Positions 35,885 to 45,114 of a stretch of DNA of 64,000 bases are shown piece by piece. The DNA is from Planctomycetota bacterium (GTDB taxonomy: Bacteria > Planctomycetota > Planctomycetia > Gemmatales > Gemmataceae): NCBI GenBank assembly GCA_016873095.1, contig VGYC01000011.1:1-64000 (forward strand), given 5' to 3'. A program made the translations under genes and the position numbers. Every line of letters begins with the position of its first letter. The stretch's first letter is position 1. The notes beneath the pieces are model-generated. The model was not told the origin of the DNA. It worked only from the letters and a program-made list of their open reading frames with translations, and ran no database searches.

Positions 35885-37360
35885 TCAGCGCGCGAAAATG
35901 ACCGATCCTTCGAGCTTGCGCTGAAAATCCTTGGCACGGTCGCTGTCACGAATCAGGTTTGCATAGTCCTGGTCGGAAATAGGGGTCTTGGCCGCGATGA
36001 GCCGATCAATGGCCTCAAAGAACGCCGCCCAGGAATCGATGAGCCCCAGTGCCCATTCAGCCCCCTTCTGGACATCGACATCGCCATTGTGCAAATTGCG
36101 CAGGACGTTGGCGCTGGCCGCCAGCTGCGTGCGGGCGTCCTGCACTTCGCGCGCACCGCGCTCCACCTTGGCCTGGTCGCGGAACCATTGCTTGGCCTTG
36201 CCGTCAAAGAGAGGCTCGAGCACGCTCATGGTATGTTTGACCGTCTCCAGCGTGGTACGCACTTCGGTACGGATGCGATCTTCATCCCTGATTGATGCAA
36301 ACACCGCCCCGACGCAGACGATTGGCACGACGGCGACGCCGATGGTCCCCAGCATGCGCGCCAGGCCGTGGCCAAAACGCTGAAACACCAGCGGCACGGC
36401 AACGATGGCACCCGCCGCTCCGCCCGCGAAATGCCCCATTGCGCTGACGCGGGGCAACATGCTGATCAACACAATCAACAGCACGTTGGTCATGATGCCG
36501 CGCAGCCAGCGCGACGACAGCTCGGACCCCAGAAACTGTCGGTTGAGATACACCCACATTCCCATCGACGCCAGGATGCCGCACAAGGCCCCGGACGCTC
36601 CCACGATGTTTTGAAGCTCGCGCGGGCCCTGGTTGGCCAGCACCACGCCGCAGCCGCCCGCCAGGCCCGAGATCAAGTACAACAGCAGATAACGCACGCT
36701 GCCCCACATCGTCTCAACCATCGGCCCGACGACGTAGAGGAAGTACATGTTCATGAGCAGGTGCAACAGCCCGCCGTGCACGAAGCAGTAGCTGATGAGC
36801 CGCCACCATTGATCGCGCTGCACGACCTGGACACGGTTCAGCGAGCCAAGCGACGCCTGGATACTCAGCACTTGCGGGTCCGCCGAGAATCCCAGGTACT
36901 CGCCGCTCACGCCCTTGTCCATGGCCATCGACAGCCCGATCAGAAAGACCAGGATGTTGACGAAAAGCAGCGCGAGAGTGGCCCGCGGCTTGGCGGGATT
37001 GATGAGGACCGCGCGCACCGCCTCGCCGCGGTCCCAGGGCGAATCGCGGAACATGGGCGGCGCCTCGATCGGCTCAACACGCAGCGTCACCGGTCTGCCT
37101 TCGCGCAATTGCCGCAACAGCCGCGGACTCTGCAACACCTGATGGCCTTCCGGCGTCAGGACATAACCCTGACCATTGCCCTGTACCCAGTCGGTGAGCC
37201 TCAATAGTCCCGACATTCGCAGCCGATCCAGCTCGGCGTCGATCATGCCGCGATTCAGCCCCGTCTCCTTGACATAGATGGACGGATACCACGGCTGCGG
37301 CGCCGCCGCCTGGCATTCGCGCAGCAAGATCTCCAGAAGCTCGTTAGAGGATTCAGCCAT
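35885..37360 (-). CDS. Rhomboid-family intramembrane serine protease with N-terminal winged helix
   Basis: 491 residues. Residues ~1-85 look like a winged-helix or helical DNA-binding-like domain (ETGLNRGMIDAELDRLRMSG, GYVLTPEGHQVL). The rhomboid core (~128-345) has HGGLLHLLMNM (195-205), the catalytic Ser in GASG (S256) and the catalytic His in MGHFAGG (H310). The C-terminal ~140 residues form a helical, probably extramembrane domain. ATG 37360 follows from loss of similarity upstream; the frame is open to 37453. A rhomboid joined to a winged-helix-like domain is notable but the pairing occurs in planctomycetes. Confidence 0.9.
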   Translation of the reverse strand: MAESSNELLEILLRECQAAAPQPWYPSIYVKETGLNRGMIDAELDRLRMSGLLRLTDWVQGNGQGYVLTPEGHQVLQSPRLLRQLREGRPVTLRVEPIEAPPMFRDSPWDRGEAVRAVLINPAKPRATLALLFVNILVFLIGLSMAMDKGVSGEYLGFSADPQVLSIQASLGSLNRVQVVQRDQWWRLISYCFVHGGLLHLLMNMYFLYVVGPMVETMWGSVRYLLLYLISGLAGGCGVVLANQGPRELQNIVGASGALCGILASMGMWVYLNRQFLGSELSSRWLRGIMTNVLLIVLISMLPRVSAMGHFAGGAAGAIVAVPLVFQRFGHGLARMLGTIGVAVVPIVCVGAVFASIRDEDRIRTEVRTTLETVKHTMSVLEPLFDGKAKQWFRDQAKVERGAREVQDARTQLAASANVLRNLHNGDVDVQKGAEWALGLIDSWAAFFEAIDRLIAAKTPISDQDYANLIRDSDRAKDFQRKLEGSVIFAR

Positions 37361-37466
37361 GCCCACATTATATGGCCAGCCGCAACACACAGTCCGTTGC
37401 GGCGGAGCCTGGGCTGCAAGGCCCGGCTGGAACGCTTCTCGGAAACTCGCCAAGAAATGCCTGAGC

Positions 37467-37484
37467 CCGAAGCGCTAGCGAGGG
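37467..37484. repeat. Half copy of the REP-like element
   Basis: CCGAAGCGCTAGCGAGGG shares the AGCGAGGG core and flank with the arms at 3606 and 41454. No inverted partner is seen nearby. It lies in the promoter region between the rhomboid and PPC genes. Confidence 0.55.
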
Positions 37485-37631
37485 CGAGTCGTGGCGTGAA
37501 GGCTGCGGCGGGCGCTTCAGACACAATTGCGGAATTAGCGGAGCGAGACTCCTCCACAAACCAATGCTATTTTCGCTTGGACATCCACTGGCTTTTCTGC
37601 TCAAATAATTGCAGTGAGGAGGGGGGGTCAC

Positions 37632-39950
37632 ATGCGTTGTTTGCTCATCATGGTTGGGGCAGGTTGCCTGTTCATCAGCTCGCGAGCGTGCGCCGAGCCC
37701 CCAGCCGCATCCTACATCTTTCCGGCCGGCGGCCAGCGCGGGACCGCCGTGCCAATCAAGGTCGGTGGTCTCTTCCTGCATTCGCGTTGCGGCTTCGAGA
37801 TGCTCGGGCCGGGCGTGTCGTCGACATCCAGGCTGCAACGAACCGAAACGCTCTGGTTCGAGGGGCCGATGCTGACACTACCGGATTCGCAGCGGCAAGA
37901 AGACTATCCCAAGGACATGGCCGGACACGTGAAGATCGCCGCTGATGCGCCGCTGGGTCCACGGCACTGGCGGGTCTGGACCTCCCAGGGAGCGACTCCG
38001 GCCATGAAATTCCTGGTGGGTGACCTACCGGAAATCGTTGAGAAGGAAATCGACGGCGATCCGCTGCCAACGCAAATCGCGCTGCCGGTCACGGTCAATG
38101 GCCGGATTTTTCCGCGTGAGGATGTTGATGTGTGGACCTTTGCCGCCAGGAAGGGACAGAGCATCATCTGCCGCGTGGATGCCGGCCGGCTGGGCTCGCC
38201 GCTCGAGCCGCGGCTGGAGGTTCGCGATCCGCAGGGCCGGCGACTCGTCGAGAGCGATGATCGTCACGCCGCCGATCCGCATCTGCGCTTCCTCGCCCCT
38301 GTCGATGGCACTTATCAGGTGCACATTCACGATGCCCGCTTCCAGGGCGGCCAAGCCTACGTGTACCGGCTGACGATCACGGCCGATCCCTACATCGAAC
38401 GCCATTATCCGCTGGGCGGCAAGCGCGGCAGCACGCTGGCATTGCAAGTTGAAGGGCAGGCGCTGCCGACCAGCGAAATCCGCATCCAGATTCCCGCGAC
38501 GGCCGCCCCCGAGTATGCTCATCAAGCGACCATCGCCGGCAAGCGACTGAATCCGGTCCTGCTCGATGTTGACGACTTGCCGGAGTACATGGCGAATGAC
38601 GCGCCGCTGTCATTCCCTGCCGTATGCAATGGCTGGATCGACAAGCCGGGCAAGATCGACGCCTGGACCTGGACCGGTCGTAAGGGCGAAACCTGGCTCT
38701 TCGAGTTGCGTGCCAACAGGCTGGGCTCGGCCCTTGACGGCGTCCTGACGATCCACGACGACAAGGGTAAACAGCTGGCGAAGGCTGAAGCGACCGCCGC
38801 ACAACCGGATCCTGTGCTGCAGTTCACGGCGCCCGTTGACGCAACCTACCAGGTGCGCATCCAGGACCGCTTCGGATCGAGAGGCGGGCCGGATCTTGCC
38901 TTTCGGCTGCGCGTCGTTCGCCCGCCGCAGGGGGACTTTCGCCTGACGCTGGCGAGCGACGCCGTCACGATCCCACGCAAGGGCAAGGGCGCCATCAAGC
39001 TCACGGCGGAACGTCTCGGTGGTTTCAAGGAGGCGATCGACGTTACTGTCCATGGCTTGCCCGCCGGTATGACCGCGGCGCCGGCCAAGCTCGGTCCTGG
39101 ACAGAACGCCGTCGATATCGCTTTGCAGGCTGGACCCACCGCTAGCATCGCCGTCGCCCATCTCAAGATCGAGGGATCAGCCAAGGTGGGCGGCAACGTC
39201 GTCAGCCGGATCGCGCGCGTCAAGTCCGTGAGGGGCGTGCCCGATCTGGACTCCATGTTGCTTGCGGTTGCCTTGCCGACGCCCTTCAAGATCAAGGGCG
39301 ACTATGTGATGGGCTTTGCGCCGCGCGGCACGGTGCTCAAGCGACAGTACAAGATCGAGCGCGACGGCTACGACGGGCCGATAGAAATCCGGCTAACCGA
39401 CAAGCAGGCGCGACACCTGCAGGGCGCGCATGGCCCGGTGATCGTCGTGCCGGCCGGCGCGACGGCGTTTCACTATGTGGCATCTTTGCCGCCATGGATG
39501 GAAATTGGCCGCACCGCGCGGGTCTGCGTGATGGGCACGGCTATCGTCAAGGAACCGGATGGCACGGAGCACGAAGTCTCCTTCAGTTCGGTCAATCAGA
39601 ATGAGCAAATGGTTGCCGTCGTCGGCCCGGGGCAACTGGCCCTGGATGTCGAACGCTCGTCACTGGGCGTTGTCCCGGACCAGGACTTGAAATTGCCGCT
39701 GCGCATCAAGCGCGGGCAGGGCCTCAAGGGGGCCGTGCGCATCGAGTTGATCGTGCCCAGCCACATCCGCGGGATCTCGGCCGTCCCTGTCGAGATCGCG
39801 CCCGGCCAGGAAACTGGCACGCTTACCATCCGCTGCCGGGGGAAGGTGAACGGGGCTTTGAACATGCCGCTCACCGTGCGCGCTTCGATCATGCACGAGG
39901 CACATGCCGTCGTTGCCGAGGCAGCGGTGGAGGTGAGCGCCAGGCCGTGA
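37632..39950 (+). CDS. Exported PPC-domain (pre-peptidase C-terminal) protein
   Basis: 772 residues with a signal peptide (MRCLLIMVGAGCLFISSRACA). Beta-rich repeats of the bacterial PPC type occur at ~130-250 and ~340-440 (WTFAARKGQSIICRV, GTYQVHIHDA; WTWTGRKGETWLFELRA, ATYQVRIQDR), within other Ig-like domains. No protease domain is present. Such proteins are numerous in planctomycetes and probably lie on the cell surface or in the periplasm. The start follows GAGGAGGGGGG; an upstream GTG at 37614 is less likely. Confidence 0.85.
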   Translation: MRCLLIMVGAGCLFISSRACAEPPAASYIFPAGGQRGTAVPIKVGGLFLHSRCGFEMLGPGVSSTSRLQRTETLWFEGPMLTLPDSQRQEDYPKDMAGHVKIAADAPLGPRHWRVWTSQGATPAMKFLVGDLPEIVEKEIDGDPLPTQIALPVTVNGRIFPREDVDVWTFAARKGQSIICRVDAGRLGSPLEPRLEVRDPQGRRLVESDDRHAADPHLRFLAPVDGTYQVHIHDARFQGGQAYVYRLTITADPYIERHYPLGGKRGSTLALQVEGQALPTSEIRIQIPATAAPEYAHQATIAGKRLNPVLLDVDDLPEYMANDAPLSFPAVCNGWIDKPGKIDAWTWTGRKGETWLFELRANRLGSALDGVLTIHDDKGKQLAKAEATAAQPDPVLQFTAPVDATYQVRIQDRFGSRGGPDLAFRLRVVRPPQGDFRLTLASDAVTIPRKGKGAIKLTAERLGGFKEAIDVTVHGLPAGMTAAPAKLGPGQNAVDIALQAGPTASIAVAHLKIEGSAKVGGNVVSRIARVKSVRGVPDLDSMLLAVALPTPFKIKGDYVMGFAPRGTVLKRQYKIERDGYDGPIEIRLTDKQARHLQGAHGPVIVVPAGATAFHYVASLPPWMEIGRTARVCVMGTAIVKEPDGTEHEVSFSSVNQNEQMVAVVGPGQLALDVERSSLGVVPDQDLKLPLRIKRGQGLKGAVRIELIVPSHIRGISAVPVEIAPGQETGTLTIRCRGKVNGALNMPLTVRASIMHEAHAVVAEAAVEVSARP

Positions 39951-40038
39951 ATGTCTGGGCGGCGCCAAGCGTCAAGGATACTAGTTCCGCGAGGCACATC
40001 GCGAACGCGAAACGTAAACCAATGGGAGAGCTCGCATC

Positions 40039-40614
40039 ATGTTGAAGAGCGTAGTTGTCGGTATGGCATGCGTGTCGTTCGTTGCGGCTGCCATGCCGGC
40101 CGGGGCCCAGGAGAAGAAGGTGTCCGGCGTGCTGAAGTTCAAGGTGAAGAATATCAACGGCAAGGAGGTCGATCTGTCCAGGTACAAGGGAAAGGTCGTC
40201 CTCATCGTCAATGTCGCCAGCGAGTGCGGCCTGACTCCGCAGTACAAGAGTCTGCAGGCGCTTCACGAGAAATACGCCGGCAAGGGGCTGGCGATTCTTG
40301 GTTTCCCGTGCAACGACTTTGGCAAGCAGGAACCGGGCACCGAGAAGGAAATCGTCGCCTTCTGCGCCAAGAACTATGGCGTGAAGTTCGATATGTTCTC
40401 GAAGGTCGCCATCACCGGCAAGGACAAGACGCCCTTGTACGACTTCCTCACCTCGAAGACGACAAACCCCAAGCACGGCGGCGCGGTGAAATGGAACTTC
40501 ACCAAGTTTATGATCGGCCGTGACGGTCGCATCGTCGCGCGCTTTGAGCCGGCCATCGACCCGGACTCGGACGAATTCCAGCAGGCGATCCGCAGGGAAC
40601 TGGAAAAGCAGTAA
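40039..40614 (+). CDS. Exported glutathione peroxidase-family thiol peroxidase
   Basis: 191 residues: a signal peptide (to ~MPAGAQ) and the GPx fold. The peroxidatic Cys is in NVASECGLTPQY, FPCNDFGKQEPG holds the second conserved motif, and WNFTKFMIGRDG the catalytic Trp/Asn. Cysteine type rather than selenocysteine, so probably thioredoxin-dependent. It reduces peroxides in the periplasm. GGGAGAG precedes the ATG. It stands 88 bp after the PPC gene. Confidence 0.93.
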   Translation: MLKSVVVGMACVSFVAAAMPAGAQEKKVSGVLKFKVKNINGKEVDLSRYKGKVVLIVNVASECGLTPQYKSLQALHEKYAGKGLAILGFPCNDFGKQEPGTEKEIVAFCAKNYGVKFDMFSKVAITGKDKTPLYDFLTSKTTNPKHGGAVKWNFTKFMIGRDGRIVARFEPAIDPDSDEFQQAIRRELEKQ

Positions 40615-40732
40615 GGAAAGGTCGCCGCTTGCGGTTTGCGTGCCAGGCCGCAAGCGGCAATCTGGGTAGAATGCGCAATTCCATCCTCGCCATGCGGCCC
40701 CATTCCGGCTTTTCCATTTCTCGCTGGGTCGC

Positions 40733-40738
40733 TACAAT
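40733..40738 (+). promoter_or_regulatory. Candidate -10 box upstream of the tyrosine phosphatase
   Basis: TACAAT with TTTTCC 17 bp upstream as a weak -35. It is about 42 bases before the ATG at 40781. Confidence 0.3.
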
Positions 40739-40780
40739 TCTCGGCCTGACTAGCGAACATACCCACGGAAGGGACCTTTC

Positions 40781-41392
40781 ATGCACAAACTCCGAGTTGT
40801 CTTCTCCCTGGCCATACTGGGCGTGATTGTCGGTGGGCCGATTGCTTATGTGCAGTACCGCCGCGAGCACATCCGCAACTTCCATGTGGTGCGCGAGGGC
40901 GTGCTTTACCGCAGCGGGCAGCTGTCGCTTGCAGGCCTGAAAGCAGCGGTACACGAGCACGGCATCAAGACCGTGTTAACCTTGCGTTTTCCAAAGGATC
41001 CGGGCACGCCGCCGCCGGACCTTGAGGAAGAACAGTTTTGCAAGCTGGCGCACATCAACCACTTCCGCATCACCGCCCTGGAATGGACGGCCACGGTAGG
41101 CCCCATCCCGGCCCAGAAGAACGTGGACAAGTTCTTGAGTATCGTCCGCGACCCAGCCAATCATCCGGTGCTGATCCATTGCTTTGCCGGCATGCACCGT
41201 ACGGGAACCTACTGCGCCGTCTACCGCATGGAGATGGACGGCTGGTCCAGCGAGGGTGCCATTCGCGAAATGCAGCACTTCGGTTACACCCGCGAGGACT
41301 CCGACGTACTCGCCTACCTGGAGCACTACAAGCGCCAGGGGACGCCGGGAGCGACGGAAGTCGCCGAGCCGGCAGAAGCACGCTATCCATGA
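40781..41392 (+). CDS. Membrane-anchored tyrosine-protein phosphatase (cysteine-based)
   Basis: 203 residues. One N-terminal TM helix (LRVVFSLAILGVIVGGPIAYV) anchors the enzyme. The phosphatase loop HCFAGMHRTGTY (near residue 146) is the HCx5R signature, and the general acid is probably the Asp in the PKDPG loop. This is the dual-specificity/tyrosine phosphatase group seen in planctomycetes. ATG at 40781 follows GGAAGGGA. It faces the cell exterior if the N-terminus is inside. Confidence 0.88.
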   Translation: MHKLRVVFSLAILGVIVGGPIAYVQYRREHIRNFHVVREGVLYRSGQLSLAGLKAAVHEHGIKTVLTLRFPKDPGTPPPDLEEEQFCKLAHINHFRITALEWTATVGPIPAQKNVDKFLSIVRDPANHPVLIHCFAGMHRTGTYCAVYRMEMDGWSSEGAIREMQHFGYTREDSDVLAYLEHYKRQGTPGATEVAEPAEARYP

Positions 41393-41453
41393 ACGTGGGT
41401 TTCGACCGGGAAAACGCACCCATGAAATCGTCGCGGCGTGCGCGAAAGGTACG

Positions 41454-41502
41454 GCCCGACGCGTGAGCGAGGGCGTCGGTCACTCTCGCTCACGCGCTGG
41501 GC
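41454..41502. repeat. REP-like palindrome between convergent genes
   Basis: Arms of 20 bases (41454-41473 and 41483-41502) match in inverted orientation at 17 positions, with a perfect 12-bp core (CGCGTGAGCGAG). It has the same core as the element at 3606. It overlaps the C-terminus of the glycosidase-like gene and may serve as its terminator; no T run is present. Confidence 0.75.
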
Positions 41503-42712
41503 TCTGCTCGATCACCGTCTTGCCGGCGCATGCGGCGCTGCAGGGCAGTATCCTCAGCCGCAACAGCTCCGGCCGGTAATCCTCGACGGTAACTTTCACC
41601 TGGCCTTTCGTGATGGGCAGCGCTTTCCATGCGCCGGCGGCGCGGTCGTAGCGCTCGGCGCTCTTGCCGTTCTCGGAGAGCGTGAGTGTGACATCTTGCG
41701 AGCGATACGGATTATGGTTGGCAAGGATCAAAACGTCGTGTTTGCTGGCGTCGCGACACACGCCGATCAGCAGTTCACCAGCATTGACCTGGAATACCGC
41801 GTCCTTCGGCACGGGTAACAGCCCGTTGGGAATGGCCGCTGCCCCCGTGGGCTTGTCATTGGGACCGACAGTGATCGGGGTGGAATACACGGCGGAGGGC
41901 ACGTCGAGCTTCATGAGTTCCGCGCCGATGGAGGCGAACCTGGCGTTGACTTTCTTGAGGTCCTCGCCGAGAGCGTCGAGTTGACCGGTCCGTGAATCGA
42001 CAACGCCACCCGCGTAATGAAACATGTAGCCGCGCAACCCGAAGGGGATCGAAGTCGCGATGGTGTACCCGACACGATTCGGGTTTCCCTTGCCGACGAT
42101 GCCGGCTCTGGCATCGTCGTAGCGTAGGAACGGAACCTTGCGCTCCCTCGCCAGATGGGAGGCACGCGTGAGGTTGGCCCAGTGTCCACCGCGCTTCCAG
42201 TGAAAGTCGTAGTAGCCGAACAGGTCCATGCCCTGGACGGCGCTCATCTTGCTCATCTTGTAGCAGCCGACGTACGCGGGATGCGTGCCGTCCCATTCCT
42301 GAACGTTCTTGACATCGCGCGAGCGGCCCGGAGCGGTGCCGGCAATGTTATCGCTCCACAGGTGGTAGCCGTAGATGCCCGGATTGTCGCGCAAGCTAGC
42401 GCACAACTTGCGGCAGCCGTCCGGATTCATGTACACGTGATGTTCCTTGGCGAGCAGATCAACGAACATGAGCATGCCGTGCTTCTTGCAGATGGCTGCC
42501 CGCTCGGCGGTGTGTGAACAAAGGATGACGTTGAAATGCGCGTCCTTGACAGCCTTGACGACGCGTTCGAAGCCGGTCGCGTCGCGCGGCAACGCGTCCT
42601 TGACGTAACCCATGCTGAAAATGATGGCGAAGCGCGATGGCGGACACGCTGCCCCGGCCGCGTGGACACACACCAGAAACGTCGCAACGATGGCGCAACG
42701 CATGGCGTTCAT
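41480..42712 (-). CDS. Exported TIM-barrel (glycosidase-like) protein
   Basis: 410 residues with a signal peptide (MRCAIVATFLVCVHAAGAA). Residues ~30-290 look like an (alpha/beta)8 barrel: HFNVILCSHTAERA, GIYGYHLWSDNIAG, FHWKRGGHW. The C-terminal ~100 residues are a beta domain (DVLILANHNPYRSQDVTLTL) as in GH42-like and other glycoside hydrolases. I cannot assign a family or catalytic acids with certainty. The last few codons lie inside the REP-like palindrome. ATGs at 42712 and 42703 are both possible. Confidence 0.7.
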   Translation of the reverse strand: MNAMRCAIVATFLVCVHAAGAACPPSRFAIIFSMGYVKDALPRDATGFERVVKAVKDAHFNVILCSHTAERAAICKKHGMLMFVDLLAKEHHVYMNPDGCRKLCASLRDNPGIYGYHLWSDNIAGTAPGRSRDVKNVQEWDGTHPAYVGCYKMSKMSAVQGMDLFGYYDFHWKRGGHWANLTRASHLARERKVPFLRYDDARAGIVGKGNPNRVGYTIATSIPFGLRGYMFHYAGGVVDSRTGQLDALGEDLKKVNARFASIGAELMKLDVPSAVYSTPITVGPNDKPTGAAAIPNGLLPVPKDAVFQVNAGELLIGVCRDASKHDVLILANHNPYRSQDVTLTLSENGKSAERYDRAAGAWKALPITKGQVKVTVEDYRPELLRLRILPCSAACAGKTVIEQSPARERE

Positions 42713-43101
42713 GATAGGGAATTTGACGCGGCGCGCGATCGTGTGCTAGGTTTGGATCGGAGACAGATTGCCGCCGCTGGCACACTTGTTTCAACTGTTC
42801 ATCGACGACAAAGCTAAACCCGCCGCGAGGCGGGGGCGGAAAACCATGGGTCTCCCGGGCGACGCCTCTCGAGGCACGCTGGGAGATCGCCAGGTTGCCG
42901 AAAGGATGTGCTCGTCTCGCGCAGGGCATGCACGCATGCAGGCCGTCTCGGCTGTCCTTTCCAGCGTACTCAGGATGCGATTCTCGGATCGGAGTTCCCC
43001 TATCCGTTGCCGCACTTCTTGTGTAGTGTGGCGAAGGGGCTCTCGAAACGAAGCTGGGTCGCGTGCGCGACTCGCCTCAAGGATCGGTGGGAGGGGCTTC
43101 G
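42713..43101. other. Divergent intergenic region containing a riboswitch candidate
   Basis: 389 bp between the glycosidase-like and metalloprotease genes. A riboswitch-like structure lies at 42805-42905, with about 200 further bases up to the metalloprotease ATG. Those bases contain no clear terminator or other recognised signal. Confidence 0.6.
42805..42905 (+). promoter_or_regulatory. Candidate cyclic di-GMP-I (GEMM-type) riboswitch
   Basis: The order of elements matches the class: GACAAAG, then TAAACC, a stem CCCGCC/GGCGGG closed by a GCGA (GNRA) tetraloop (42819-42834), then GGGGCGGAAAACC and ATGGGTCT, a stem TCTCCC (42851-42856) with GGGAGA (42881-42886), and finally GATCGCCAGGTTGCCG. 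Compared with the usual GGCAAACC...GCAAAGCC, one pair changes C-G to U-A and keeps pairing, but one position becomes C-C. It lies in the leader of the surface metalloprotease gene. Diverged, so function is uncertain. Confidence 0.55.
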
Positions 43102-45099
43102 ATGCGGGACAGGTTTTTTGCTTGGCGTGCTCTCGACTGGCGCGCACTCATTTCACGTGCGATCCTGCCTCGGGGCCGTGGCAAGAAGGCCACGGTCACT
43201 CTGCAAATTGAAGCGCTCGAAGGACGCATTGTGCCCGCGACGGCAACGAAACCCGCCGGACTGGTCGGTAGCTACGCCGTCAACAGGTTGCGCACCCTCG
43301 ACTACGAAGCGCCGCTAAACTCCGGCAATGCTTTTCAGCAAGCGCCCGTGCAAGTTCCCACGACGAGCGCGCCCAAGGCCACCGCATCCGGCTTTCAGAT
43401 CACGTTGCGCTACACCGACAACAGCGTCACCGCCAGCCAGAAGGCGATCTTCAGCCAGGCTGCCCAGCGCTGGAGCGAGGTCATCGTCGGCGATCTGCCG
43501 GACGGTTTCGTGTCCGGTATCGGCGCGGTGGACGATCTCGTGGTGAGCATCAGCGCGCCGAACATCGACGGCCGATACGGCGTCCTTGGTCAAGCCGGAC
43601 CGACCCATCTGCGCAACGGCTCGAATTTACCGCTGGCCGGCATCATCGAGTTTGACCGCGCCGATATGGCGGGCGTGCAGGCCGATGGTTCCCTCTACGC
43701 GGTCGCGGTGCACGAGATCGGCCACATCCTTGGCCTCGGCACCATCTGGGACTTGAAGGGCCTGATCGTGGGAGCCGGCGGATCCAACCCGCGATTCGTA
43801 GGCAAGCGGGCCACGGCGGAGTACCAGGTCGCGTTTAACACCGCGCAAGGATCAGTGCCCGTCGAAAACACCGGCGGGTCCGGCACGCGCGATGCCCACT
43901 GGCGCGAATCGATCTTCGGCAGCGAACTCATGACCGGCTACATCAATTCCGGCAATAATCCGCTCAGCCGCATCACCGTTGCCTCGATGGCCGACCTCGG
44001 CTACACGGTCAATCTGGAGGCGGCCGATCCATTCAAGAACTCGGGAGGTTCGGGGGGATCCGGCGGCGGCACCGAAACCGCCCCCACGCCGGGACCGGGC
44101 GACGCGCCGGGCCAGCTGCAGTACACCGACATCAACGGCGACGGCAAGGCCGACCTTGTCTTCCAGACGGCCAGCAACTCGTTCTGGGTCTGGACCGGTT
44201 CCAGCAGCGGTTTCGGCAGCGGCGTAAAGGCCATGCAGCACGGCGCCACCTACCGCGCCGGCCAGGCCCAGTACGCCGACGTGAATGGCGACGGCAAGGC
44301 CGACCTCATCTTCCAGGGCGCCGACAACTCCTTCTACCTGTCGCTGTCCAATGGCACGACCTTTGGCAGCCCGCAAAAAGCTTTCAAGCATGGCGGCGCC
44401 TTCGTCGCCGGCCAGGCACATTATCGGGACATCAACGGCGACGGTCGAGCAGACCTCGTTTTCCAGAACGGCAACAACGTCGTCTACCTGTCGCTATCCA
44501 CCGGCACGAGTTTCACCGGGGCCAAGATCATCGCACAGCCGGGGGGCAAGTATAAGCCCGGGCAGGCACAGTTCGCCGATGTCAATGGCGACGGCAAGAG
44601 CGATATGATCTTCCAGGGGCTCGACAACGCCTTCTGGCTGTATCTGGCCAGCGGCAGCGGCTTTGCCGCGCCGGTCAAGGCGGTCAAGCACGGCGGCGCC
44701 TTCCGCGCCGGCCAGGCCCAGTACGCCGACGTGGACGGCGACGGCAAGGCCGACCTCATCTTCCAGGGCGGCAACAATTCATTCTGGTTGTCGCGCTCCA
44801 CCGGGGCAACGTTGCTTGCACCGGTCAAGGTGCTTCAGCATGGCGGAATCTTTCAGCCCGGCCAGGCGCAGTTTGCGGACGTGACCGGCGACGGCCGGGC
44901 CGACCGCATGTTCCAATCCGGCGACAATTCCTTCTGGCTGTCTCAAGCCACGGGCACGGGTTTCAGCAACCCAACCAAGGTTGTGCAACGTGCCGGTACC
45001 TTCGTCAAGGACCAGGCCAAGTACGCCGATGTTAACGGCGACGGCCAGGAAGACCTGCTGTTCCAGGATCAAAGCGGACTCTGGCTGTACTTCGCGTGA
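43102..45099 (+). CDS. Surface metalloprotease with seven VCBS/FG-GAP repeats
   Basis: 665 residues. The N-terminus carries the planctomycete export motif LQIEALEGRIVPA (residues 34-46). The peptidase domain (~95-330) has HEIGHILGLGTIW (204-216), zinc ligands H204, H208 and probably a later His or Asp, as in leishmanolysin-like or metzincin enzymes. Seven ~45-residue repeats follow, each with a calcium-type DxxGDGxxD loop (DVNGDGKADLIFQ), at 44100-45090. It is probably anchored or secreted and may cut adhesins or matrix. The start follows GGGAGGGG; the ORF is open 39 bp further upstream. A c-di-GMP riboswitch candidate lies ~200 bp upstream. Confidence 0.9.
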   Translation: MRDRFFAWRALDWRALISRAILPRGRGKKATVTLQIEALEGRIVPATATKPAGLVGSYAVNRLRTLDYEAPLNSGNAFQQAPVQVPTTSAPKATASGFQITLRYTDNSVTASQKAIFSQAAQRWSEVIVGDLPDGFVSGIGAVDDLVVSISAPNIDGRYGVLGQAGPTHLRNGSNLPLAGIIEFDRADMAGVQADGSLYAVAVHEIGHILGLGTIWDLKGLIVGAGGSNPRFVGKRATAEYQVAFNTAQGSVPVENTGGSGTRDAHWRESIFGSELMTGYINSGNNPLSRITVASMADLGYTVNLEAADPFKNSGGSGGSGGGTETAPTPGPGDAPGQLQYTDINGDGKADLVFQTASNSFWVWTGSSSGFGSGVKAMQHGATYRAGQAQYADVNGDGKADLIFQGADNSFYLSLSNGTTFGSPQKAFKHGGAFVAGQAHYRDINGDGRADLVFQNGNNVVYLSLSTGTSFTGAKIIAQPGGKYKPGQAQFADVNGDGKSDMIFQGLDNAFWLYLASGSGFAAPVKAVKHGGAFRAGQAQYADVDGDGKADLIFQGGNNSFWLSRSTGATLLAPVKVLQHGGIFQPGQAQFADVTGDGRADRMFQSGDNSFWLSQATGTGFSNPTKVVQRAGTFVKDQAKYADVNGDGQEDLLFQDQSGLWLYFA

Positions 45100-45114
45100 A
45101 CCGGGCGTGAGCCG

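Noticed and set aside
42713-42804. c-di-AMP (ydaO) riboswitch
   Set aside because: I considered it for the GGAAAACC block, but the tetraloop stem and GGTTGCCG arrangement fit the c-di-GMP-I layout better.
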